Positions 1 through 8,164 are shown, counted from the first letter of the stretch. The stretch: 13,951 bases of DNA from Desulfobulbaceae bacterium (GCA_026990725.1 JALXCX010000349.1:1-13951); one strand, 5' to 3'. Notes: generated by a model from the letters alone, not told the origin. A program made the numbers and translations.

Positions 1-296
1 CCAATCCAGACTGGAGTGGGGACAAACCTGATCCAGCCTCAAGCTATTGCCCATGGCGGGTGTATAATATTGGCAATAATGCCAAAGAGCAATTAATGCG
101 CTACATTGAGGTGCTGGAGGATTGTCTGGGGAAAAAGGCAAAAAAGAATTTTCTGCCCATGCAGGACGGTGATGTGCCTGCTACCTATGCCAATGTTGAC
201 GACCTTGTACGGGAAATAGACTTTAAACCCCAGACAACAATCGAAGACGGTATCGCAAAATTTGTTCAGTGGTACAGGGGATATTACAAAGTATGA
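1..296 (+). CDS. NAD-dependent sugar-nucleotide epimerase, C-terminal end (UDP-glucuronate 4-epimerase-like), partial
   Basis: The reading frame is open from the window edge (first full codon at 3) to a TGA at 294-296, so this is the last 97 codons of a gene that starts outside. The tail contains YNIGNN, then LMRYIEVLEDCLGKKA, then GDVPATYANVDDL, and ends WYRGYYKV. This is the usual ending of extended short-chain dehydrogenase/reductase epimerases acting on UDP-glucuronate or UDP-galacturonate, which supply uronic acids for surface polysaccharide. The NAD-binding Rossmann motif and the catalytic Tyr-Lys pair lie in the missing N-terminal part. The GTG at 60 is an internal codon, not a start, because good homologous sequence continues upstream of it (NPDWSGDKPDPASSYCPWR). 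The family call is firm; the exact sugar is inferred. Confidence 0.85.
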   Translation, partial: NPDWSGDKPDPASSYCPWRVYNIGNNAKEQLMRYIEVLEDCLGKKAKKNFLPMQDGDVPATYANVDDLVREIDFKPQTTIEDGIAKFVQWYRGYYKV

Positions 297-323
297 GAGA
301 GAAACAAATCAAACACTTTGTGC

Positions 324-354
324 AAAAGGACAGCTGGTAAGGCTGTCCTTTTTT
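324..354. terminator. Bidirectional intrinsic terminator between epimerase and dxs
   Basis: GGACAGC (328-334) and GCTGTCC (342-348) form a perfect 7-bp stem with a 7-nt loop. The stem is extended by AAAA on the left and TTTT on the right. A T-run (349-354) follows on the + strand, and TTTT also follows on the - strand, so it can end transcription of both convergent genes: the epimerase (+) and dxs (-). Confidence 0.85.
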
Positions 355-400
355 GTTGCCAACCGGTACGACCAGTTCGGGTGTATAACAAAAAGATCAG

Positions 401-2305
401 CTATTGTCCCAGGACTTCAAGAGCCCCCTGGATAATCCCGGCAGCATCAATGCCGGCGTCTTTCCAGAGAATGTGCTGAGGGGCCTGATCAATAAACTTA
501 TTACCATACCCAAGAGTTCTTACCGGCAGGGTCAGGTGAAGTTCATGGAGCATCTGCAGCACAGCGCTGCCGAACCCGCCTTTTTTTACATTGTCTTCAA
601 TGGTCACGACATGGCCACATTGTTTTGCCCATGTGCCAATGAGTTCGTTATCTAATGGCTTGACGAAGCGAGGGTTGATAACTGCCGCTTCAATACCGAG
701 TTTGGCCAGACCTTCTGCCGCTTCCAGGGCGGGGTAAACTCTGTTACCAATTGGCAGAAGAAGAAGATCGTTGCCTTCACGTAACAGCTCTCCCTTGCCC
801 GATGGAATAAGTGCAAAATCCTTGTCCTGCTCCACGTTTTCTCCACTGCCCCGGGGATAACGTATAGCGCATGGCCCATCGGTGTTAATGGCCGTATATA
901 GCATATGACGCAGTTCGTTTTCATCCTTGGGGGCCATGACCGTCAGATTGGGAATAAACCTGAGAAATGACAGGTCAAATACTCCATGGTGGGTGGGGCC
1001 ATCGTCACCAACGACCCCCCCTCTATCCAAGGCAAACGTCACAGGCAAATCCGGCAGACAGACGTCATGAATTACCTGGTCAAGGGCTCTTTGCATAAAT
1101 GTTGAGTACACCGTGACAACAGGACGTAGTCCTTCCATGGCCAGTCCTGCAGCAAATGTCACGGCATGTTGCTCTGCGATACCCACATCAAAAAACCTAT
1201 CAGGAAATTGTTTACTAAAGGCCGTGAGGCCGGTACCGGCAGGCATTGCTGCTGTAATAGCTGCTACGCGCTTATCATTATCTGCCAGGGTACACATTGT
1301 TTTGCTGAAGACGGATGTGTAGGAAACTGCACCCTTTGCAGAGCGTGGTTTACCGGTGGTAACATCAAAGGGACCGACACCGTGATAATCACCGGGATTT
1401 TGTTCCGCAGGTTCATAGCCCTTGCCCTTGGTCGTCAGAACATGAATCAATACAGGGCCATGACTGTTATCACGAACATTTTGCAGGGTTTGAATGAGCC
1501 CTTCCAGTTCATGGCCTGGAATGGGGCCAATGTATTCAAACTTGAGAGCTTCAAAGAGCATGCCCGGTGTAAAAAAACCTTTCAGACTTTCTTCTGACTT
1601 CCGTAACACAGTGAGAATATTTTCACCCACTGAAGAAAGGGATTTTAATCGTTCCTCAACATGATCTTTCAACCGGCGCATTGTTTTTGAAGTGAGCTTT
1701 CTACTGAGAAAACTGGACATGGCCCCAACGTTCGGGGAGATCGACATTTCATTGTCATTTAAGATAACAATCAGATCTTTATCCATATCGCCGGCATGGT
1801 TTAATCCTTCAAAAGCCAGTCCTGCTGTCATGGAGCCATCACCGATTATAGCAATAACCTTACCCTTATCCTGTTTGATTTCCTTGGCTGTTGCCATCCC
1901 CAGGCTATAGGAAATAGAGGTAGAGCTATGACCTGTCTCCACGACGTCATATGGACTTTCTGCACGTTTAGGAAAACCGCTCAACCCTTTGTGCTGACGC
2001 AGCGTATGGAACAAATCTCGCCGACCGGTGATCAGTTTATGGGTGTAACACTGGTGCCCTACATCCCACACCAGTTTATCTTCTGGTGTCTTAAAGACAT
2101 AATGAAGGGCCAGGGTAAGTTCAACAACTCCCAGACAGGGGGCGAGATGTCCACCAGTATCTGCAACGGTTGTGATGATGGTCTGGCGTATTTCACGGGC
2201 TAGTTGCTCAAGTTCTTCTAAACTGAGTCTACGTATATCATCTGGTGAATCAATAGTGTTGAGTAAGTCTGTGGTCGAACTGTGAGGGTCATTTATTATG
2301 AGCAT
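401..2305 (-). CDS. dxs: 1-deoxy-D-xylulose-5-phosphate synthase
   Basis: This 634-residue protein has the standard length for Dxs. The enzyme condenses pyruvate and glyceraldehyde 3-phosphate with thiamine diphosphate (ThDP) and opens the MEP isoprenoid route. The ThDP/Mg motif runs from GDGSMT (155-160) to NDNEMSIS (183-190). WDVGHQCYTHK (80-90) is the usual N-terminal substrate and cofactor region. IAEQHA has its conserved Glu at about 378, and DRGGVVGDDGPTHHG (427-441) is the transketolase-type pyrimidine domain. The ATG at 2305 is supported by AGGAAAG a few bases upstream. It follows xseB with a 147-bp gap. In many proteobacteria ispA lies between these two genes; it is absent here. Transcription is probably stopped by the terminator at 324-354. 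Confidence 0.97.
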   Translation of the reverse strand: MLIINDPHSSTTDLLNTIDSPDDIRRLSLEELEQLAREIRQTIITTVADTGGHLAPCLGVVELTLALHYVFKTPEDKLVWDVGHQCYTHKLITGRRDLFHTLRQHKGLSGFPKRAESPYDVVETGHSSTSISYSLGMATAKEIKQDKGKVIAIIGDGSMTAGLAFEGLNHAGDMDKDLIVILNDNEMSISPNVGAMSSFLSRKLTSKTMRRLKDHVEERLKSLSSVGENILTVLRKSEESLKGFFTPGMLFEALKFEYIGPIPGHELEGLIQTLQNVRDNSHGPVLIHVLTTKGKGYEPAEQNPGDYHGVGPFDVTTGKPRSAKGAVSYTSVFSKTMCTLADNDKRVAAITAAMPAGTGLTAFSKQFPDRFFDVGIAEQHAVTFAAGLAMEGLRPVVTVYSTFMQRALDQVIHDVCLPDLPVTFALDRGGVVGDDGPTHHGVFDLSFLRFIPNLTVMAPKDENELRHMLYTAINTDGPCAIRYPRGSGENVEQDKDFALIPSGKGELLREGNDLLLLPIGNRVYPALEAAEGLAKLGIEAAVINPRFVKPLDNELIGTWAKQCGHVVTIEDNVKKGGFGSAVLQMLHELHLTLPVRTLGYGNKFIDQAPQHILWKDAGIDAAGIIQGALEVLGQ

Positions 2306-2373
2306 AACTCTTTCCTAGGGTTGCTATAATCTGTAAAGATACAGATGTACCCAGTCGATATTTCATTGGATGT

Positions 2374-2390
2374 ATTGTTTACACAACAAT
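2374..2390. repeat. Short inverted repeat upstream of dxs
   Basis: ATTGTT and AACAAT form perfect 6-bp arms around TACAC, about 70 bp upstream of the dxs start in an AT-rich gap. It could be an operator for a dxs promoter or chance; no clear -35/-10 pair was found with it. Confidence 0.3.
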
Positions 2391-2452
2391 AATTCGTTCA
2401 ATACCTTTGGGACTGTCATGTAAAAATGTAACTCTCATTTTGTGCCAGTCCT

Positions 2453-2683
2453 TTAGTCAAGGTCATCGCCGGAAAATGACACAGACGACAGGGAATCATT
2501 CTTTTTGAGCAGCATATCAACTTTGCTTCGGGCTTCGTCAAGCTTGTCATGACAAAAATTGACCAGTTGTACACCTTCGTCAAATTTCTTTAAGCTTTTA
2601 TCAAGCCCCATCTCGCCCTGTTCCAACTCAGAGGTAATCTGTTCCAGTTTATGTAATGCGCTTTCAAATGTTCTTTTGGCCAT
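2453..2683 (-). CDS. xseB: Exodeoxyribonuclease VII small subunit
   Basis: This is a 76-residue, highly charged helical protein with the XseB signature: FESALHKLEQITSELEQGEM, then LDKSLKKFDEGVQLVNFC, then LDEARSKVDML. Size and sequence fit the family (about 65-85 residues). Several small subunits bind the large subunit XseA to form exonuclease VII, which degrades single-stranded DNA in both directions. The ATG at 2683 has CAGGATC about 5-10 nt upstream as a ribosome site. xseA is not in the window. It is transcribed towards dxs and divergently from the xer gene. Confidence 0.93.
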   Translation of the reverse strand: MAKRTFESALHKLEQITSELEQGEMGLDKSLKKFDEGVQLVNFCHDKLDEARSKVDMLLKKNDSLSSVSFSGDDLD

Positions 2684-2707
2684 TTTCAGATCCTGACGAA
2701 ACGGTTA

Positions 2708-2724
2708 CAGCATAATTTATGCTG
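2708..2724. repeat. Perfect 17-bp palindrome between xseB and xer
   Basis: CAGCATAA, a central T, then TTATGCTG: 8-bp arms with a single central base. It lies 25-41 bp upstream of the xseB start and 80 bp upstream of the xer start, and just upstream of a TATAAT (2742-2747) reading towards xer. Its position suits an operator. The half-sites resemble GCATAA/TTATG of dif sites, but the spacer is 1 bp rather than 6-8, so it is not a normal dif. Confidence 0.5.
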
Positions 2725-2741
2725 ACATTTGTAAAGTAGAG

Positions 2742-2747
2742 TATAAT
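2742..2747 (+). promoter_or_regulatory. Possible -10 element of the xer gene
   Basis: A perfect TATAAT lies 57 bp upstream of the xer ATG. The best -35 candidates are CTGACA (2722-2727, spacer only 14) or sequence inside the palindrome, so the -35 match is poor. A regulated promoter is possible; the call rests mainly on the -10. Confidence 0.35.
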
Positions 2748-2804
2748 GATCGACTGAAATTGTTCATAGTAAACGTAATGTTTTATGCTTTCAACTCCTG
2801 ATTC

Positions 2805-3713
2805 ATGAATAACCATTATTTCAAAGACTTTACCGACTGGCTCAAGGTTGAACGAGGGTATTCTTTTCACACCGTGGATGGGTATACTCGTGATGTGACT
2901 GAATTTTTTAAAAGTATTGGAGAAGATGTCCTCCCCGCAGACATTGCATCCTCTCATATCCAGACCTACCTGGCAATGCTCTATAGGGCAAACTCCAGTG
3001 CGTCTGTTGCCAGAAAAATGTCTGCTCTGCGAACGTTTTTTAGATTTCTAGCCCGTGAAGGCAGGATAAGCCATGACCCGCTCTCCGGAGTTGCAGGACC
3101 AAAACTGGCGCAGCACATACCTGTTTTTTTAACCGTTGATGAAGTGTTTTCTCTACTGGAAGAACCTCACTCCAACGACACATTCTTTCTTCGAGACAGG
3201 GCATTAATGGAACTCATTTATTCAACAGGTATGCGGGTGTCTGAAGTTGTTTCGCGCAACATGGATGATCTGGATTTTGACTCAGGCATGCTGAAAGTCA
3301 AAGGCAAGGGGAGCAAAGAACGGATTGTCCCGTTTGGCAGTGCAGCTTCAGACGCACTGCATAACTGGTTTCCCTCCCGCGATCATCTCATTGTTGCACG
3401 CATAAAACGTGGACACGCCCCTGAACGTGATGCTGTATTTTTAAACAGCAGAGGGGCAAGGCTCACCGCCCGTAGCGTGGAACGGATCATCGGCAAGTAT
3501 GGAGTAAGGGCCGGAATAGGGGTCAGGGTAACCCCCCATGCCTTGCGCCACTCATTTGCCACCCATCTTCTGGAAATGGGGCTGGACCTGCGAACGGTTC
3601 AGGAACTGCTGGGCCATGTGAGTTTATCAACAACTCAGAAATATACGCATCTTGATATGGAACATTTGACCCGAGTGTACGACCATGCGCATCCGCAAGT
3701 TGCCAAAAAGTAA
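2805..3713 (+). CDS. xerC: Tyrosine recombinase XerC/XerD
   Basis: A complete 302-residue Xer-type recombinase. Xer proteins resolve chromosome dimers at dif next to the division septum. Residues 1-90 form the SAM-like N-terminal DNA-binding domain. The catalytic domain shows TGMRVSE (Arg144), KGKGSKER (Lys168), HALRH (His245, Arg248), LLGH (His271) and the nucleophile Tyr280 in TQKYTHL, so all six catalytic residues are present. Length and lack of extra domains fit a housekeeping Xer rather than a phage integrase. The ATG at 2805 is the first possible start because an in-frame TGA lies at 2799-2801. No good Shine-Dalgarno precedes it, which suggests weak initiation. Convergent with ctp. XerC versus XerD cannot be settled from one paralogue. 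Confidence 0.9.
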   Translation: MNNHYFKDFTDWLKVERGYSFHTVDGYTRDVTEFFKSIGEDVLPADIASSHIQTYLAMLYRANSSASVARKMSALRTFFRFLAREGRISHDPLSGVAGPKLAQHIPVFLTVDEVFSLLEEPHSNDTFFLRDRALMELIYSTGMRVSEVVSRNMDDLDFDSGMLKVKGKGSKERIVPFGSAASDALHNWFPSRDHLIVARIKRGHAPERDAVFLNSRGARLTARSVERIIGKYGVRAGIGVRVTPHALRHSFATHLLEMGLDLRTVQELLGHVSLSTTQKYTHLDMEHLTRVYDHAHPQVAKK

Positions 3714-3770
3714 GAGCTGTCTTGTCAGTCTTACACGCAGTTATCGACAAAATTGTTGTTCAAGATACTG

Positions 3771-5096
3771 CTAATTATCGTACAGACCAGCTGACACCTG
3801 TTCTTTTGTGCTGACATTTTTTAAGAGAAAAAGTGCTGTGCGCAGCTGGTTATCCGTAGCCAGTCGTTGTTCAACCTCTTTTTGCTCGGCTGTTTTTTTA
3901 ATATCTTTGTTATGACCGTTGTTTTGCTGATTGGCAAAATGGTGGGGCAGATCTTTTTCACGCACAGACCAACCACCATTGGCAATTATTCCCGGTTTGG
4001 TGGATGCCTCAAAGGGTATTACCATGTCCGGTATAATGCCGGTTGCTTGAATAGAGTCTCCGCTGGGCGTGTAATATCTGGCTGTGGTCAGCCGAAGGCC
4101 GGCACCATCCGGTAAGGGAACAATGGTTTGGACAGAGCCCTTGCCAAAGGTGACCGTACCAATAATGATGGCCCTGTTGTGATCCTGTAACGCTCCTGCG
4201 ACAATTTCCGATGCACTTGCAGAGCCACCATTGACCAGAACAATCATGGGAAAATCATACTTGTCAGTACTGTGATGGGCTTCAAAAATCAGGTCCTGAT
4301 CCGGATTTCGTCCCTTAGTGGAGACAATAATTCCCTTGCTAATAAAAATGTCTGCGACCTTGACGGCCTGATCGAGTAGACCTCCAGGGTTGCCACGAAG
4401 ATCAAGAATTAAACCTTTGAGGTCATGTCCTTTGGTCGCCTTTTGTAAAACGATCCTCAGGTCATGGGTTGTAGTACCTTGAAAATTAGTGATACGTACA
4501 TAGAGATACGCAGGCTCAAGAATAAGCGCTTTAACGGAATGGAGGGGGATGACATCACGAACAAGTACCATATCATGGAGTTCCTGCCAGCCATTTCTAT
4601 GAATGGTTATTGTCACCTTGGAACCTTTCACCCCACGCAGGAGCTTGATGGCATCCATGAGGGTCATACTCTTGGTTGAGTGATTATCAATGCGCAGAAC
4701 CTGATCGCCGGCCTGCAATCCCTGACGAAATGCCGGGGTGCCTTCAATGGGTGAAACAACAGTTAACACCCCATTTTTAACAGTTATTTCTATGCCAATA
4801 CCCGTAAAGCTTCCCTTTGTTTCCTCCTGCAGTTCCTGGTAATCTTCAGGGGGCATGTAGGATGAATGGGGGTCAAGAGACGTCAACATACCATTGATGG
4901 CACCGGTAATAACTGTATGGGGATCTATCTCGTCGACATAATGTTTCTCTAGCAAATCGAGAATATTGGCAAATGTTTCAAGTGAGTGATAAGTTTTTGT
5001 TTCTCTTGTTTCATTTTGTTGAACACTATCGTGGGCGTAAGAAAACCCTGTCGACAAGGTGACAACTATGAAAAAGAATACGTTGATATATTTCAT
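3771..5096 (-). CDS. S41-family C-terminal processing peptidase (CtpA-like), secreted
   Basis: A 441-residue periplasmic serine protease when started at the ATG at 5096. That start gives a clean signal peptide (MKYINVFFFIVV, then a hydrophobic run ending near SYA-HDS). The open frame extends 25 codons further up to 5171, but those residues are polar and would bury the signal. A PDZ domain spans about residues 95-180 (GIGIEITVKNGVLTVVSPIEG, GDQVLRID). The S41 catalytic core includes LDLRGNPGG (231-239), NGGSASASE with the nucleophile probably Ser294, and TFGKGSVQ with Lys319 and Gln323 of the Ser-Lys-Gln set. Such proteases trim or degrade envelope proteins, some of them peptidoglycan hydrolases or their regulators. 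It follows envC by 195 bp. The C-terminal tail (about 380-441) is polar and lysine/glutamine-rich. Substrate is inferred only. Confidence 0.92.
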   Translation of the reverse strand: MKYINVFFFIVVTLSTGFSYAHDSVQQNETRETKTYHSLETFANILDLLEKHYVDEIDPHTVITGAINGMLTSLDPHSSYMPPEDYQELQEETKGSFTGIGIEITVKNGVLTVVSPIEGTPAFRQGLQAGDQVLRIDNHSTKSMTLMDAIKLLRGVKGSKVTITIHRNGWQELHDMVLVRDVIPLHSVKALILEPAYLYVRITNFQGTTTHDLRIVLQKATKGHDLKGLILDLRGNPGGLLDQAVKVADIFISKGIIVSTKGRNPDQDLIFEAHHSTDKYDFPMIVLVNGGSASASEIVAGALQDHNRAIIIGTVTFGKGSVQTIVPLPDGAGLRLTTARYYTPSGDSIQATGIIPDMVIPFEASTKPGIIANGGWSVREKDLPHHFANQQNNGHNKDIKKTAEQKEVEQRLATDNQLRTALFLLKNVSTKEQVSAGLYDN

Positions 5097-5291
5097 GGAT
5101 ATTCCAAACAATAAGTTAAGCTTGCAGACGTTAATAACCAATCGGTCAAAACAGGAATCTGCTCTTCTCACAGCGATGCAGAGGCAGTTATACCGATATT
5201 GGTAATATTTTTTGTGTTATGTCTTTTAGTAATTATTACCCCGCTGCCAGGGGCAGGGATGGAAAACCGTTTATTAACCTAAAAAAAGGGC

Positions 5292-6473
5292 CTAATAAGA
5301 TTTCTTACGTAACCATCGCAATGGGTTCATGGGCTTTGAACCATGCCGGATTTCAAAATACAAACCCTTGGAAAAAAGGGTCGACATGCCGCCGGTGGAC
5401 CCCAGCAAGCTACCTTTTTTGACTTTTTCTCCCTTATGGACAACAATGGTATCCAGACGTGAATAAACCGTAAAATATTTATAGCCATGATCAATAATAA
5501 TCATGTTGCCATAACCACGTTTATATCCGGCAAAGGTGACTTTTCCTTTATATACTGACCGAACAGCGGCTTCACCTGTTGTTGCAATAGTTATGCCTTT
5601 TGCCTTACGACCGTGTTTAAGCATATCTGTTTCAACTTCTCCAAAACGACGGATCAGTTTGCCTTTTACAGGTGGTGCCAGCTTACCCTTACTGAGCCTG
5701 AAGCCCTGTTTTTTCAGGGCCTCTTTATGTTTGATCGCTGCCAAGGTTTTTGTTAAGTCATCCTCAGCTTTTTCCATCTCTTGAAGAGCCTGTTTATACA
5801 AACTTTTCTTTGTCTTTATTCTGGTGAGCAGGTGCTCTTTTTCTCCTTTTAAACGAGCAAGCTCTTTTTGGTCATTTTCAGATTGCGAGATAAATTGCTG
5901 GAGGACTCCTTTTTCTAACTCCTGGGCCAGGCGGGCCTGTTGTAGTTGCGTCACCGAGGCCCTGTATCTGTCTATAACGGATTTATCATAGAGTATAAGT
6001 CGTTTATATGCGTCAGAGAACAACATGAGTTCAGGGAGACTTTGTTGGGAAAAGACTACATTGAGAAGACCTGTTTTTCCCATCAGATAAAAAGAGCGTA
6101 ATCGTTTCTGCAGGTGTTGCAAAACGTTGTCCCGGGCCGTTATTGCTTCAGTCAGTTGACCTTCTCGTTGGGCGAGAAGCCGTACCTGGGCCAGTAACCG
6201 TTTTTGCAGATTCTCTATTTTTTCCTGCTGCTCCTGGAGGTTTTGGTCAATGCGGGCAAGTTCATTGAGGACGCTGTGTTCTTGTTTTTCGGCTTGCCGT
6301 ATCTTTTTCTGGTGGAGTGATATCCCCAAACTGATTTTATTAATATTTATCCGAATGGATTTACCTGGATTTTTTTTGGCAGCCCGTCCGGCCGGGACAA
6401 GTGACAAGACAAACAGACACGTGGCCAAGACGACAATGCTTGAATAATGACTTTGCCGGTATGTCATGATCAC
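5292..6473 (-). CDS. envC: EnvC-like murein hydrolase activator (coiled coil plus degenerate LytM domain)
   Basis: The 393 residues comprise an N-terminal signal or membrane segment (about 11-30, SSIVVLATCLFVLSLVPAG), long coiled coils (about 50-125 and 170-255) and a C-terminal LytM/M23 fold (264-390). The zinc site of active M23 peptidases is gone: the HxGxD position reads AKGIT (291-295), the Tyr-x-His position reads YSR (337-339) and the HxH position reads GLY (370-372). LYFEIR and NPLRWL match the end of E. coli EnvC, which is non-catalytic and activates amidases when FtsEX signals it. The GTG at 6473 overlaps the ftsX TGA by 4 nt and has AGGAAAG 10 nt upstream. The ATG at 6467 is the alternative, with the ribosome site 16 nt away. 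Translationally coupled to ftsX. Confidence 0.88.
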   Translation of the reverse strand: MIMTYRQSHYSSIVVLATCLFVLSLVPAGRAAKKNPGKSIRININKISLGISLHQKKIRQAEKQEHSVLNELARIDQNLQEQQEKIENLQKRLLAQVRLLAQREGQLTEAITARDNVLQHLQKRLRSFYLMGKTGLLNVVFSQQSLPELMLFSDAYKRLILYDKSVIDRYRASVTQLQQARLAQELEKGVLQQFISQSENDQKELARLKGEKEHLLTRIKTKKSLYKQALQEMEKAEDDLTKTLAAIKHKEALKKQGFRLSKGKLAPPVKGKLIRRFGEVETDMLKHGRKAKGITIATTGEAAVRSVYKGKVTFAGYKRGYGNMIIIDHGYKYFTVYSRLDTIVVHKGEKVKKGSLLGSTGGMSTLFSKGLYFEIRHGSKPMNPLRWLRKKSY

Positions 6474-7360
6474 AGGTTGAGTACTTTCCTGGTGGATGAG
6501 AAACTGCCCACGGCACAGAGAAAAACCGCAAGACAGACAATCAAGGCCAGGATGGGAATGGGAAAAAAATCAAAATTAAACATTCCCAGCATCGCAGACC
6601 CTGTAAACCTTAGTGTAATCCAGTTGTAAAGCATATAGAGGGCCGATAACCCGGCAACAGAGCCAAGTAATCCGAGCAGAGCGCCTTCAAGAAAAAATGG
6701 CAGGCGAATATAGCTGTTTGATGCACCAAGGAGGCGAAGAAGTTCCAGTTCTTTTTGTCTGGTCAAGAGCGTTAGACGAATGGAGTGACCAAGCATAAAG
6801 GTTGTCGTTAAAATAAGCAGGGAACCTGATAAAAGAACGACAAATCGCAATAATCTGATAAAAGAATAAAAGCGTTCAACCCACTGTTGACCATATTGAA
6901 CCTTTATAACCCCAGGCAGGGTTTTGAGATAATCTGAAAATCTTTTGATGCGGGAAAGACTGTTTAAAGATCGTACCGGGTAGACTTCCATTGAAGGGGG
7001 TAAAAAATCCTGCGGGATATCTGCCAGAACATCGTTGTCATTACCCAGTTGTTTTTTAAAACGATCATAGGCCTGGGTACTGGTTACAAATGATATTTTT
7101 TCTACATTGTCAAACTTCAGTATTTTCAGACGGTATTGTTCCTGTAGCTCAACCCCGGGCTCTTCATCAAGATAGACAATCAGACGAAGTTCATCACCAA
7201 GATGTTTGCCGGCATTTTGGGCATTGGTGTAAAGGAGATAAAAAAAAGAAAATATCAGGACAGACAACGTAATGGTCATCAGTGATATGAGCTGTGTGCG
7301 CCAACTGAGCCGGCAGTTCAATCGGGCCTGATGGAGTATAGCCAGAAGAAAATTTTTCAT
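6470..7360 (-). CDS. ftsX: Cell division protein FtsX
   Basis: A 296-residue inner-membrane partner of the ATPase FtsE. Membrane segments are at about 22-45, 171-193, 221-247 and 264-286. The periplasmic loop (about 46-165) is where EnvC binds in characterised systems. RQKELELLRLLGAS (201-214) is the conserved cytoplasmic loop of FtsX. FtsEX does not work as an ordinary transporter; it passes ATP-driven movement to periplasmic hydrolase activators during septation. The ATG at 7360 overlaps the ftsE stop (ATGA) and the gene overlaps envC, so FtsE, FtsX and EnvC are likely made in matched amounts. Confidence 0.94.
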   Translation of the reverse strand: MKNFLLAILHQARLNCRLSWRTQLISLMTITLSVLIFSFFYLLYTNAQNAGKHLGDELRLIVYLDEEPGVELQEQYRLKILKFDNVEKISFVTSTQAYDRFKKQLGNDNDVLADIPQDFLPPSMEVYPVRSLNSLSRIKRFSDYLKTLPGVIKVQYGQQWVERFYSFIRLLRFVVLLSGSLLILTTTFMLGHSIRLTLLTRQKELELLRLLGASNSYIRLPFFLEGALLGLLGSVAGLSALYMLYNWITLRFTGSAMLGMFNFDFFPIPILALIVCLAVFLCAVGSFSSTRKVLNL

Positions 7361-8094
7361 TGGGCCGTCTCCGTGTCACTCGTCATAGACGAGGGAAAAG
7401 CTGTATGGGTGTTATCGATAATCTCACCATGGGAAAGCTGTATGACCCTGTTGTTTGATGCCTGGTATATGGCATCATCGTGGGTGGCAATGATAAGGGT
7501 AGCACCAGTCTCGTTGCAATCATGGAACAGATCCATCACCAGCCTGGTGGTTTCAGAATCCAAGTTACCGGTTGGCTCATCAGCAAGGATAAGATCAGGT
7601 TTATTTGCCACAGCTCTGGCAATGGCGACACGTTGCTGTTCACCTCTAGAGAGTTTTCCGGCCCGGGTATTATGCTTGTCACTCAAACCAAGGCGACTTA
7701 AGAGGTCACGGGTTTGTTTGCGGATAAAAACGCGACTCCGATAATCGACTTCCATTGAGATGGCAATATTCTGGGCAACGGTTCTTTCCGGCAACAGTTT
7801 AAAATTTTGATAGGCAACACCAATGTGGCGGCGAAGCTTTTGGATATTGGCGCGTGAAGTTTTACTTAAATCGTGTCCTGCGACCTCAATGAAACCTTTG
7901 GTAGGCGTCTCGATTGCGCTGACAAGTCTGAGGATCGTTGTTTTTCCTGCCCCACTCATGCCGGTTAGAAAAAGGATTTCACCTCTATTGACTCGCAGGG
8001 AGATGTCTGAGAGAGCCTGCACGTCGGGGGGGTACATTTTTGTTACCCTGGTAAGGTCGACCATTACCTGATCGTTGTCTGCCGTTGTATCCAT
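7357..8094 (-). CDS. ftsE: Cell division ATP-binding protein FtsE
   Basis: A 245-residue ABC ATPase. It has Walker A GMSGAGKT (45-52), Q-loop Gln96, signature LSRGEQQR (148-155), Walker B LILADEP (168-174), D-loop GNLDS and the H-loop His205. YPPDVQALSDISL near residues 21-33 is the common FtsE opening, and the ATPase is followed by ftsX with a 4-nt overlap. It powers FtsX at the cytoplasmic side. The ATG at 8094 lacks a visible Shine-Dalgarno. The alternative ATG at 8064 (MVDLTRVTKMY) gives a length nearer the E. coli protein, but its AGG is only about 2 nt away. The start is therefore uncertain by 10 codons. Confidence 0.93.
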   Translation of the reverse strand: MDTTADNDQVMVDLTRVTKMYPPDVQALSDISLRVNRGEILFLTGMSGAGKTTILRLVSAIETPTKGFIEVAGHDLSKTSRANIQKLRRHIGVAYQNFKLLPERTVAQNIAISMEVDYRSRVFIRKQTRDLLSRLGLSDKHNTRAGKLSRGEQQRVAIARAVANKPDLILADEPTGNLDSETTRLVMDLFHDCNETGATLIIATHDDAIYQASNNRVIQLSHGEIIDNTHTAFPSSMTSDTETAQ

Positions 8095-8124
8095 GTTTTG
8101 AAAAATGGTATGAGAAGATGAACG

Positions 8125-8164
8125 AGAAAAAAAGGAAACGAATACACAATGTTGCCTTTTTTCT
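8125..8164. repeat. Weak A/T-rich inverted repeat between cooC and ftsE
   Basis: AGAAAAAAAGG (8125-8135) faces CCTTTTTTCT (8155-8164) across a 19-nt loop, right after the cooC stop. On the - strand it ends in a T-rich tract, so it could be a leaky terminator, but the stem is almost all A-T. Cotranscription of cooC with ftsE remains possible. Confidence 0.25.

Noticed and set aside
1166..1597. 143-codon + strand frame inside dxs
   Set aside because: It is antisense to the conserved core of dxs, with no ribosome site or recognisable domain.
2708..2724. Palindrome as a dif recombination site
   Set aside because: Known dif sites have two 11-bp arms separated by about 6-8 bp; this has 8-bp arms and a 1-bp centre.
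3714..3770. Terminator between the convergent xer and ctp genes
   Set aside because: I looked for a hairpin with a T-run on either strand of this 57-bp gap and found none.
5097..5171. 25-codon N-terminal extension of the ctp gene
   Set aside because: It would place a polar, cysteine-containing stretch before a clear signal peptide that begins at the ATG at 5096.
8125..8164. Intrinsic terminator between cooC and ftsE
   Set aside because: The stem is nearly all A-T with a 19-nt loop and would be unstable; kept only as a weak inverted repeat.
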